Assembly: GCA_002712285.1 (NCBI GenBank) | Contig: PATC01000035.1 | Location: forward strand, 1-33,129 | Reading direction: 5' to 3' | Source of the DNA: Methanobacteriota archaeon | Lineage (GTDB): Archaea > Thermoplasmatota > Poseidoniia > Poseidoniales > Thalassarchaeaceae | DNA: 33,129 nucleotides | Shown here: positions 16,314-23,815 of the stretch, piece by piece | Numbering within the stretch: position 1 is the stretch's first letter | How the letters are laid out: every line of letters begins with the position of its first letter | The notes under the pieces: model-generated | What the model saw: only the letters and a program-made list of their open reading frames with translations | Database searches by the model: none | Told to the model about the DNA's origin: nothing | Made by a program: the position numbers and the translations under genes

Positions 16314-17453
16314 ATGATAGATGCAGCCTCCCCTCTCAATATGGAGCCAGAGGTGCAGTTCATGGCGAGAGCCATCGAGATTGCAGAACGTGGCTTAGCA
16401 CGAGTTTCCCCAAATCCTCCAGTTGGATGTGTTCTAGTTCGAGACGGACGAATCATTGCAGAAGGATGGCATGATCGTATCGGTAACCTACACGCAGAGC
16501 AAGCTGCTATCGCAGATGCAGAAGAACGTGGAGAACCAACGGAGGGAGCCACTGCATACGTTACACTAGAACCGTGTAATCACTTTGGAAGGACCCCTCC
16601 ATGTACACAAGCTCTCCTGTGGGCAGGAATTGATTCGGTAATCATCGCCGCCAAGGACCCAAATCCCAACGTTCGTGGTCATGGTATCGGAGTTCTCGAA
16701 GACGCTGGAATCAAAGTCGAATATGGTATGTTGGAAAAAGAAGCCGAATTTCAAATGCAGGCTTTCATGCATTGGTGTCACCATCGTCGACCGATTGTGA
16801 CACTAAAAATGGCAGTTGACGCAAAGAATCGAATCGATGTAAATGAGGGAGATTCTGCACGTTTCACTACAGAAAAATCACTCCAGTTCGCTCATGCTTT
16901 ACGTCGTCAAACAGATGCAATCCTTGTTGGATCCGGGACCGTAGTTCGTGATGACCCCTCGCTTACTATTCGACATGTACCACTTGACGGAGCTAAACAA
17001 CCATTACGTATTGTCTTAGATCGACGAGGACGAATCCCACTAGATGCTAAAATCTGGAATCAAGAGGCTACGACCCTCCACATTCATGGAATTGAGCACA
17101 TCAAAACGCCACCAGATGTCGAATCAGTCACAATCACTAATCTCAATGAAAATAAGGGGCTCAATGATTTACTTGATTTGTTAGGAGATCGGGGTATCCA
17201 AGAGCTTCTCATCGAAGGAGGGGCACAAATTTGGACTAGTTTCCTCAAAGCAGGGCTTGTAGATCGTTTAATTCACATCCGTAGTGAATGCGAGATTGGA
17301 GAAGGACCAGTGATGATCTTGAACCAAACAGATTTGGAATTGAACAATCTCATGCTACATTCCGAATCGAAGGATACCGGTGATTCGATTCAAATTTACA
17401 CAAAATCGGAATTTAGGCCACCAAACTTAGCATGGCCTCACCCGTCGAGTTGA
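16314..17453 (+). CDS. ribD: Bifunctional riboflavin biosynthesis protein RibD (deaminase/reductase)
   Basis: RibD performs two early steps of riboflavin synthesis: deamination of the pyrimidine ring and reduction of the ribosyl side chain, producing 5-amino-6-ribitylaminouracil phosphate. This 379-aa protein has both bacterial-type domains. The N-terminal Zn deaminase shows HAE (60-62) and PCNHFGRTPPC (87-97, ligands H60, C88, C97). The C-terminal reductase starts at about 155 (RRPIVTLKMAVDAKNRI) and carries the LLIEGGAQIW motif near 300. The length equals bacterial RibD. Most archaea use a separate reductase and a different deaminase, so the fused form suggests bacterial ancestry. Start options are ATG 16314 and ATG 16341. 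No FMN riboswitch fits in the 67-bp upstream gap. Confidence 0.9.
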   Translation: MIDAASPLNMEPEVQFMARAIEIAERGLARVSPNPPVGCVLVRDGRIIAEGWHDRIGNLHAEQAAIADAEERGEPTEGATAYVTLEPCNHFGRTPPCTQALLWAGIDSVIIAAKDPNPNVRGHGIGVLEDAGIKVEYGMLEKEAEFQMQAFMHWCHHRRPIVTLKMAVDAKNRIDVNEGDSARFTTEKSLQFAHALRRQTDAILVGSGTVVRDDPSLTIRHVPLDGAKQPLRIVLDRRGRIPLDAKIWNQEATTLHIHGIEHIKTPPDVESVTITNLNENKGLNDLLDLLGDRGIQELLIEGGAQIWTSFLKAGLVDRLIHIRSECEIGEGPVMILNQTDLELNNLMLHSESKDTGDSIQIYTKSEFRPPNLAWPHPSS

Positions 17454-17479
17454 AATCAAGCCTCCCGGTCGAAGGGGTT

Positions 17480-17553
17480 GGGCGATTGGTGTAGTCTGGA
17501 TATCATCTGGCGCTTCGGACGCTAGGACACGGGTTCGAATCCTGTATCGCCCA
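17480..17553 (+). tRNA. tRNA-Arg(TCG)
   Basis: This is a 74-nt class I tRNA. The acceptor stem GGGCGAT/ATCGCCC is fully paired. The D-loop contains GG. The anticodon stem TGGCG/CGCTA encloses the loop CTTCGGA, giving anticodon TCG (reads CGA). The T-arm is ACGGG-TTCGAAT-CCTGT. The discriminator is A. CCA is not encoded. There is no intron. The gene ends 3 bp from the stop codon of the convergent methyltransferase gene. Confidence 0.93.
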
Positions 17554-17556
17554 CTC

Positions 17557-18657
17557 TCAATTTGGTTGCAAGCGTAGCAACAGTCTTGCTAAACTCCGAT
17601 GGACATGGATTGGATGTGCGACATCAATACGGAGATTTTGCTCATCAAGAAAACGGCTGAACATTTCATTTTCTCCATCAAGAGCCTGAATAGTCTTTCC
17701 TGCCCGTACTAAGTCAGCAATATCTGGAGAAATAGGAAGAAGAATCACAAAACAACCTATGCATATTGATTGGCAAGATTGAACTGTACGTTGAACGAGA
17801 TTCATGCCTTCACCATCTGACCAAGAATTTCGACCATAAGGTGGATCAAAGACGAAGGCAGAACTCTCCATTTTGGTCCATAACCCCTCTAATTGAGTAG
17901 CATCATGAGTAAACAACTCATACAACGATGAATCTGCCTTGATTTGCTCCAAGTTTTGCCGTGTTCCTTCCACCATTCGAGCATCTAAATCCGAGCCATA
18001 CACGCGAATTCCACTGATTGCAGCCTCAATGAGAATTCCGCCAGTTCCGCAAAAGGGGTCGAAGATTTGTTCTGGTGGTTTACCTAAGAATCTGGTTAAA
18101 TTAACCATAGTTCGGGCAAGGCGTGGATCTAAACTTACGGGCCTAAAGTAGGCACGGTCGGTTGCAGCTCGTGAAGCAAATGGTCCACCACCCTGACCTT
18201 CTTGATCGACTATACCCCAAACCCATCCATGCTCGTTAACGGATTCTGATTCTGGATGCATAGGTTCCGTAGCAGGACCACAGGGATGAATCATCAGCGT
18301 CAAATCTGGTTTTTCAAGGTCAATTAATCGTCCTTGATTATGTAATAATGCACCCACTTCGCGTTCCAACAGTTTCGTAGTATTATCCTCAACGAATCCA
18401 AGCCGATGGACGCGCACCATTACTGTTTGATCTACTTCTGGATGATTTTTATTGAACCAAGATGCTACTAGTTCAGCAGATGGACGTTCGTTTGATTTAC
18501 AGAACGGATAAAGAAGACGATCTATCAAGGAGGATTCGGATATATCTGGAATCCCGGCAACAATCACAACTCGTGGATGGATTACATCTTGAATTTCTGC
18601 GAAACTGCCTGCTTCAGAACGGAACAAAGGGGCATGCCAGCCGCTCCCAACCAACAT
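17557..18657 (-). CDS. THUMP-type tRNA (guanine-N2)-methyltransferase, TrmG10/Trm11-like
   Basis: This 366-aa protein is predicted to methylate the exocyclic N2 of guanine in tRNA, most likely G10 in archaea. The C-terminal Rossmann domain has the SAM-binding motif FDPFCGTGG (199-207) and the amino-methyltransferase motif FDPPYGR (270-276), a D-P-P-Y signature. The N-terminal half (about 1-150) is divergent but matches the place of the NFLD/THUMP RNA-binding region. Its start MLVGSGWHAPLF recalls the G-x-H-P opening of archaeal TrmG10. Start sites at 18678 and 18696 are also possible; 18657 was chosen because it gives the family-like N-terminus. It lies beside tRNA-Arg and is divergent from the next gene. 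Confidence 0.85.
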   Translation of the reverse strand: MLVGSGWHAPLFRSEAGSFAEIQDVIHPRVVIVAGIPDISESSLIDRLLYPFCKSNERPSAELVASWFNKNHPEVDQTVMVRVHRLGFVEDNTTKLLEREVGALLHNQGRLIDLEKPDLTLMIHPCGPATEPMHPESESVNEHGWVWGIVDQEGQGGGPFASRAATDRAYFRPVSLDPRLARTMVNLTRFLGKPPEQIFDPFCGTGGILIEAAISGIRVYGSDLDARMVEGTRQNLEQIKADSSLYELFTHDATQLEGLWTKMESSAFVFDPPYGRNSWSDGEGMNLVQRTVQSCQSICIGCFVILLPISPDIADLVRAGKTIQALDGENEMFSRFLDEQNLRIDVAHPIHVHRSLARLLLRLQPN

Positions 18658-18737
18658 GGACCTATGAGGGGCTGCCATGGTCGTTGGAGGGACCATTGGC
18701 CTTCAATCCTATAACACGCGAAGTACTCCATCGGCCC

Positions 18738-20360
18738 ATGGTGGGCGCATCCAGTCGGAAACGAGAGGGTTTGTCTCTCATTCTGATTACCCTGTTCTGC
18801 TTACCTTTACTTCTTTCAGGAGTACAAGCTCAAGAGGACGATCCAAGGATTCTCAGTCATGAAAGGAACACGCTCTACTTCTACGGAAACAACGACGATG
18901 GGGGCGCATCTAGTGCATGGCAAATGTGGAACCATGCTCAAGCGTCCGATACTGATAGCGATGATAGCGTGGGTGAAAGCAATGCTTTCGTTCCAGGAGA
19001 CCCCAATAATGGCGGAGGGACTAGAGAATTTACTTTCGATGGACAAGTGTCTAACAGTAATGTGACTGAAGTCAATCAAGAAGTGACAATTACTGGAACT
19101 CTTCGATTGAGTATCTTCTGCCAGCAGGGAAGTTGTTCCAAAGATGTCACAGTCTACCTACGTAAGGGTGGAGTGGATATTACTTCAGTCACTATTTCTC
19201 CAGAGAATGAGGGGGGCGACACCTATGTCTTCGAATTCTTTCACAATATCAAGGAAGTGAAATCAGGAGAAACCATTGGACTCCGAATCCAATTCACTAA
19301 GCCATCAGGGGTAGGCGACGGATATACTCTATACTTAGGTCAGAATAACTTCCAGATGGATATACCTGTAATTGCACCAGATACATCAGATATTGGTGAC
19401 GTGCTTCTAGAAGATGGTACTAACTGGGAAACTCCCTATGCAGATGCTGGTCTGGGCTTCCAGAGTCAAACTAGTAGTACAGTTGGGATTTTTATTCCAA
19501 TCCTCTTAGGAATTCTACTTCTCGCTGGAGCAATTTGTGGCATTGTATTCACCCCTGGAATGCCAGCAATTACCGTTGCAGCAGTACTAACTTCTGTGTC
19601 ACTGATGGGCCCTCTCGTTGCAGCGCCAATTGCAGCATACATGGATATTGCACATCATTCAGATGTCGATATGGATCCGAATGTGTACACAGTGGATCAA
19701 TTTGCATCATTAGAAGCTAGTTCAGGGAGTTTTCTGACAGATTTTCGTGCAGGAGATGAGTTTGAGATATGGGTACCTCTTGATGGAAGGGAGGTCTATT
19801 CGAAATCAATTCAACACAATGGCAGAGATGCGATACTCTGGGGCTTCGGACACCAAGAATATAACGAAATTCTCGGAAATCCAGAAGTCACCACTGTTGC
19901 TGGCCGAGAAGCAGTTCAACTCTACTTCTCAAGCATCATCCAATATACAGATGGAGCAGAATGTGAGGGTCAAGATCCTAATGCAACGGAATCCATTGCA
20001 GGAGAAAACTTCGACCCCTGTGATGAATTTGACTTAACCAAGAGTGCTGGTGTGATGATGAGGGTAATCTTAGCCCAAGATGGTGATTCTATACGCCCAA
20101 TCAACAACGTGAATATCACTCTAGCCGATGGTAGTCCACGGAATGCAGTAGTTTGGACTGATGCCGAACCAATGGGCATGCCAGCAAGTTGGAGCATGTA
20201 CAGTATGGCCGGTATTATCCCTGCATTAGGCTGCCTCGGATTCGGGTTATTTGCTCTGACGAAAGAACGTGGAGCTCTCCTATCGAACGATGACGAAGAT
20301 GATGATTACTACGAAGACGATGACTTCGATGATGACTTCATTGACGACCTCGAACTCTGA
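18738..20360 (+). CDS. Surface/secreted membrane protein with acidic C-terminal tail
   Basis: This 540-aa protein starts with a signal peptide (LILITLFCLPLLLSGVQAQ). An outer beta-rich domain (about 30-225) includes a Cys pair in IFCQQGSCSKD. A double hydrophobic segment near 250-305 looks like two membrane helices. A second domain with Cys pairs (AECEGQ, FDPCDEF) follows, then another helix near 490-512. It ends in a cytoplasmic, almost purely Asp/Glu/Tyr tail (DDEDDDYYEDDDFDDDF). No catalytic motif was seen. It is probably a cell-envelope protein. The start at 18738 gives a signal peptide directly; the much longer frame from 18462 runs through the divergent methyltransferase gene and was rejected. 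FEN1 follows after 10 nt, so the two are probably co-transcribed. Confidence 0.7.
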   Translation: MVGASSRKREGLSLILITLFCLPLLLSGVQAQEDDPRILSHERNTLYFYGNNDDGGASSAWQMWNHAQASDTDSDDSVGESNAFVPGDPNNGGGTREFTFDGQVSNSNVTEVNQEVTITGTLRLSIFCQQGSCSKDVTVYLRKGGVDITSVTISPENEGGDTYVFEFFHNIKEVKSGETIGLRIQFTKPSGVGDGYTLYLGQNNFQMDIPVIAPDTSDIGDVLLEDGTNWETPYADAGLGFQSQTSSTVGIFIPILLGILLLAGAICGIVFTPGMPAITVAAVLTSVSLMGPLVAAPIAAYMDIAHHSDVDMDPNVYTVDQFASLEASSGSFLTDFRAGDEFEIWVPLDGREVYSKSIQHNGRDAILWGFGHQEYNEILGNPEVTTVAGREAVQLYFSSIIQYTDGAECEGQDPNATESIAGENFDPCDEFDLTKSAGVMMRVILAQDGDSIRPINNVNITLADGSPRNAVVWTDAEPMGMPASWSMYSMAGIIPALGCLGFGLFALTKERGALLSNDDEDDDYYEDDDFDDDFIDDLEL

Positions 20361-20370
20361 GGTGAATACG

Positions 20371-21381
20371 ATGGGTTGTAACCTGAAAGATCTCGTTCGT
20401 CCTGAATCGATTGATCTCAATGATCTAGCAGGTGAAAGAGTAGCAGTAGATGTATTCCTGTCTGCTTATCAATTCATCACAGCAATGACTAGTGAAGATG
20501 GACGTCCTCTATCTAGAGATGGGAAACCTGTCGCCCATATTATGGGATTTCTAGATCGGGCTACAGCGCTAATCGCCGCAGGTATCGATCCAGTGTTTGT
20601 ATTTGATGGGCGACCCCATAGTCTCAAACAAGATACACTAAACGAACGACGTGACCGCAAAACGAACGCTCAAATTCGTTGGAAAGTTGCCATCGAAGAA
20701 GGAGATATGAAGGCTGCAAAAAAAATCGGGCCCCAAATTGCTGAGTATACTCGAGAGATGGTTCAGGAAACAAAAGACCTCTTCGACACTCTCGGGGTGG
20801 CATGGATAGAAGCCCCGATGGAAGCTGAGGGAGCTGCTGCTGTACGTGCTCGCCGAGGAGAACTACATGCAGTAGCAACTCAAGACTGGGATGCCCTATT
20901 GTATGGTTCTCCAATAATGATTAGAAATCTGATGTCACATGGAACTCGTAAATTCGGACGAACTCTCACTGCAGAGAAAATCGTACTGAGCGATGTGTTA
21001 GAAGAACACGAAATTACACAGGAACAATTAGTTGATCTTGGTATCATGATTGGAACCGATTTTCACCCAGGATTCCGTGGGATTGGACCAAAAACGGGAC
21101 TTAAGCTGATCAAGGCTCATGGTACTTTGGAATCTGTCGCCGAAGTAAAGGGCCACATTGTTCCTGAAAACATAGATGACATCCGTGAACTCTTTCACAA
21201 TCATCCAATTCATACTGATGTAAATCTGCCAGAAACAGGTCGAGCGGTAGAGGAACAAATTCGTCACTTCGTTCAGAAAGAGCGAGGATTCTCAGAGAAT
21301 AGAACTGAACGCGCCTTGGAGCGTCTTGCATCTGTCGGCCGGCTCCGTTCAGAGTCAAAGCCTACACTCTTCGATTTCTGA
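20371..21381 (+). CDS. fen: Flap endonuclease 1 (FEN1/XPG family)
   Basis: FEN1 removes 5' flaps during Okazaki-fragment maturation and repair. This 336-aa protein matches the archaeal length. Metal-binding acids are present in order: D27 (VAVDVF), D79 (VFVFDGRP), E151 and E153 (EAPMEAEGAAA), D172 and D174 (ATQDWDALLYG), D222 and D230 region (VDLGIMIGTD). The helix-hairpin-helix element is GIGPKTGLKLI. The C-terminus SKPTLFDF resembles a PCNA-interacting peptide (L-x-x-F core), which would tether it to the sliding clamp. GAGGTGA overlapping the previous stop lies 5 nt before ATG 20371, and Gly2 follows the initiator Met, as FEN1 requires. Longer upstream frames were rejected. Confidence 0.95.
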   Translation: MGCNLKDLVRPESIDLNDLAGERVAVDVFLSAYQFITAMTSEDGRPLSRDGKPVAHIMGFLDRATALIAAGIDPVFVFDGRPHSLKQDTLNERRDRKTNAQIRWKVAIEEGDMKAAKKIGPQIAEYTREMVQETKDLFDTLGVAWIEAPMEAEGAAAVRARRGELHAVATQDWDALLYGSPIMIRNLMSHGTRKFGRTLTAEKIVLSDVLEEHEITQEQLVDLGIMIGTDFHPGFRGIGPKTGLKLIKAHGTLESVAEVKGHIVPENIDDIRELFHNHPIHTDVNLPETGRAVEEQIRHFVQKERGFSENRTERALERLASVGRLRSESKPTLFDF

Positions 21382-21422
21382 ACAGCGAAACCTCATCCCA
21401 TGTATCCTCTTCTCGAGATTCC

Positions 21423-22991
21423 ATGGATTCGCAGGGGAGCGGTTTGTCAACTCCCTTCGGTTCATGTAATCAAACATGGAAAGGACTTCTTCTTCTCGGA
21501 CTTTTGCTAAATATTGTCGTTGTATTCACCAGCGATCTTGGATTAGATACCCATGTGCATATGGCTCGTGGTGCGGAAGAAGAACGCACAGGCGAAGCAA
21601 GACTACCTTGGGGGCATACACGGCCTATTGATCCAATGTCAAGCGATCCTTCGTATGCACCTATTGTCGAAGAGGGGTGGTTTGAGATTTTACCGAATGG
21701 TGAAACTAGAACACATTCATTTGGACTCGGTCTTATGCTAATCTTATGCGCTACATCCTATCTTGTATTCTGGAAGTTTTTTGGTCATCTTGCTGCAATC
21801 TCGACCACTGCATTAATTTCAGTTCATCCAACATTCATATTCGCAACTGGTAGAGTTTTTCCAGAAGTCGCAATGGCAATTCTCGGTCTCATGATGACTC
21901 TGCCGATACTATACCATCGTATTGAATCGAGCTGGAGAGGAGCAATTATGTCGGGTTTGTTTTCAGTCATTGTAATGGCAGGAATACTTCAGATCAAAGG
22001 CATATCACTTCATTTTTCGATAATCTATGGTTCGCTTATAGCTGGATGGCACATACTTGACAGTATAGACCGAGTGAGAATTCTGACTCGTTCTCCAAAA
22101 CACGTAGCAATAGTAAGCAGCATCGGAATAGGTGGAATTACCCTTCTATATGGGGGGTTATTTGGAACGGGAACTATAGGCGTAATTGGTGAATATCCTG
22201 AGAGATATGCATTCGCATTAATCATCGCAACTTTAGATGCGATCGGAATATACGCATTATTTGGGATGGTGCTCTGGCCATTCCTTCGGAGTACAATCAA
22301 AAATCTTGGAACCATTGAAGATCATAGCATCGCGACGATCACCGGATTGATTGTTGGGTTATCGACAGTGATTACAATTTACATTGCAGCTCTATGGACT
22401 TATGAAGCAGCACTCTGGAATGCTAAATGGCCAACAGTAATGTGGACAATGGGTAACAATGGACGTTACATCTCAATGCTCATGATTCCCGCACTTCTTC
22501 TCATACATCTTGTAGCACAAGTCAATCCTTTATCTGAAACACAAGCAGATCCAAAATCGAAGAAAAGTGCTCTAATCATTGGTGTCATTCTCATACTTCC
22601 AATCTCCATTCTGACAGCTGTACATGGTCAAACCATGTGGACTGATGATGCTGGAGAAGCGATGGTTAATCTCGGTCTTAACGAGGGAGAGGACTTCTTA
22701 TTCGTCTCTGATGCCACACTTGGGATGCATTGGCTCTACACCTTCCGTATCGAGGTTGATCCAGATGGAGAGAACAATATCATTGGACACTGGAGAGCCC
22801 CAGATTCGGGATGGATGGAGGATTTGAATCGAAATGATCCATTACCAAATCGAGGAGATCTGAAGAATGTTCAATTCATCGTACTATCACCTCAAATTGA
22901 GAATATCCCAGATGGTTGGACTACAGTGGAGCAAGGAGAGGTGCCATGGATGAACGGTGGAGGGACTTGGCGGGTGTTAGGTCAATCTTGA
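21423..22991 (+). CDS. Polytopic membrane protein, possible GT-C-fold glycosyltransferase
   Basis: This 522-aa protein has about ten to twelve hydrophobic helices from residue 20 (WKGLLLLGLLLNIVVVF) to about 405, then a C-terminal soluble domain of about 115 residues. The first outer loop has an acidic-histidine motif (GLDTHVHMARG). A later loop has NNGRYISMLMIPALLL. Both fit the general pattern of GT-C enzymes, where an early Asp acts in catalysis and a conserved R-Y/P region precedes a helix. The specific family (GT39/ArnT-like) is not proven. If correct, it would transfer sugars from lipid carriers on the outer face of the membrane. Its last 10 bp overlap the tail of the convergent LETM1-like gene. 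Confidence 0.55.
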   Translation: MDSQGSGLSTPFGSCNQTWKGLLLLGLLLNIVVVFTSDLGLDTHVHMARGAEEERTGEARLPWGHTRPIDPMSSDPSYAPIVEEGWFEILPNGETRTHSFGLGLMLILCATSYLVFWKFFGHLAAISTTALISVHPTFIFATGRVFPEVAMAILGLMMTLPILYHRIESSWRGAIMSGLFSVIVMAGILQIKGISLHFSIIYGSLIAGWHILDSIDRVRILTRSPKHVAIVSSIGIGGITLLYGGLFGTGTIGVIGEYPERYAFALIIATLDAIGIYALFGMVLWPFLRSTIKNLGTIEDHSIATITGLIVGLSTVITIYIAALWTYEAALWNAKWPTVMWTMGNNGRYISMLMIPALLLIHLVAQVNPLSETQADPKSKKSALIIGVILILPISILTAVHGQTMWTDDAGEAMVNLGLNEGEDFLFVSDATLGMHWLYTFRIEVDPDGENNIIGHWRAPDSGWMEDLNRNDPLPNRGDLKNVQFIVLSPQIENIPDGWTTVEQGEVPWMNGGGTWRVLGQS

Positions 22992-23491
22992 CTGACTTCA
23001 TCGATTTCGATAATCCCGGCCAACGTTTCTTTTTCTTTTCTGAACCAGCGAAGACGTTTCTTTGAAGGATCTGGGACGTAATCATGTGATCGAAGGATAT
23101 TCGGTAGCATAGAATCTGGAATTACACGAAAGGGCATTACAAACGCAGCAACACCAAGGAACATCTCTGCTCCTGGCAAACTGAATACACGAAGAGGAGG
23201 CAGTATAGTCCCGGCCATTGCAAACTTATCAACAGCATTCTTCCGTTCTTTCTTTGTTGTCCTTCGTCCCATCTGAATCCTATACAGAGTAAGAAAGGCA
23301 TCCTTGAGTTCAAACGACTCATCCTTGACCTTATCCCATCCTGATGAAAGAGAATCACCCCAACCCTCAGGATCTTTAACAATAGCCTTAGCCGCTTCCG
23401 CTTGCTCTGAACTCATTGCATCCTTCGCCTTCTTAGCTCCTTTAACAGCCATTGAGCCGTAAGAGAAGATTCGGAGGAGGGCCCCAAACAT
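22982..23491 (-). CDS. Small LETM1-like membrane protein
   Basis: This 169-aa protein has a helical N-terminal half rich in Lys, Ala and Glu, then a segment at about 78-130 that matches the LETM1 core. It reads T-x-K-E-R-K (TTKKERKNAV), followed by PPLRVFSLPGAEMFL and then PFRVIPDSMLP. LETM1 itself has the order T-R-R-E-R, VPFLVFVVVPFMEFLLP, FPNMLPS. One hydrophobic helix covers the VF..P..E..L stretch. In mitochondria LETM1 supports K+/H+ exchange and ribosome binding, and bacterial relatives exist. The role here is inferred only. The start is ATG 23491; a TTG at 23497 is upstream. A tail overlap of 10 bp joins it to the convergent GT-C-like gene. Confidence 0.5.
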   Translation of the reverse strand: MFGALLRIFSYGSMAVKGAKKAKDAMSSEQAEAAKAIVKDPEGWGDSLSSGWDKVKDESFELKDAFLTLYRIQMGRRTTKKERKNAVDKFAMAGTILPPLRVFSLPGAEMFLGVAAFVMPFRVIPDSMLPNILRSHDYVPDPSKKRLRWFRKEKETLAGIIEIDEVSQD

Positions 23492-23534
23492 GAACAAACA
23501 TGAGGGGTCAGGTCTTTGTCCCTATCGTCGAATT

Positions 23535-23714
23535 TTACTCACCGCGTTCGTCCTGAATCTTGGCACGGATTTCCTTACAGGTCTTTGCAATCTCAGAGAG
23601 TTTCTTGCGAAGACGGCGTCCTGCCGCGTCAATACCACGATCGTGCTTAGCAGCATCAGCAAGGGCGTCATTCAGATTCTGAATCAGGCTATCTATATCT
23701 CCGGTTACGGGCAT
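23535..23714 (-). CDS. Histone H1-like Hc1-family small protein (59 aa)
   Basis: This 59-aa reading frame, ATG 23714 to TAA 23535, lies between the E1 gene and the LETM1-like gene. It is a coherent helical protein: MPVTGDIDSLIQNLNDAL, then a core of the form K-x3-G-x2-AAGRRLRKKLSEI, then KEIRAKIQ. The pattern (Lys, Gly, AAG-x-R-x-RK, E-I/L, EIR-x-x-IQ) matches bacterial Hc1 histone-H1-like proteins closely. It lacks the Lys/Ala-rich DNA-binding tail of chlamydial Hc1. It is therefore probably a small nucleoid-associated or oligomerising protein. No strong Shine-Dalgarno was seen. The opposite-strand 88-aa frame across the same bases has unconvincing composition and was rejected. Confidence 0.6.
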   Translation of the reverse strand: MPVTGDIDSLIQNLNDALADAAKHDRGIDAAGRRLRKKLSEIAKTCKEIRAKIQDERGE

Positions 23715-23804
23715 AAAGTGCCGTCTGAATTACCCTTCAAAACTCTTCTCAATTGAGGTTCAAAGATTAGAATTAGAAACACAAACACATGATTCACTAG
23801 GAAT

Positions 23805-23815
23805 CAAAAGAAAAA
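23805..23815 (-). terminator. T-rich transcription terminator after lipoyl-AceE
   Basis: On the minus strand TTTTTCTTTTG follows directly on the TGA of the lipoyl-AceE gene. Archaeal RNA polymerase terminates at such runs of T without a hairpin. It would separate the E1 gene from the Hc1-like and LETM1-like genes downstream. Confidence 0.5.

Noticed and set aside
17480-17553. tRNA-Asp or tRNA-Glu reading of the second tRNA
   Set aside because: The D-arm resembles those tRNAs, but the well-paired anticodon stem encloses CTTCGGA, giving anticodon TCG (Arg).
23490-23756. 88-aa plus-strand frame opposite the Hc1-like gene
   Set aside because: The minus strand holds a coherent Hc1-like protein with matching family pattern, while the plus frame shows no domain and unconvincing composition.
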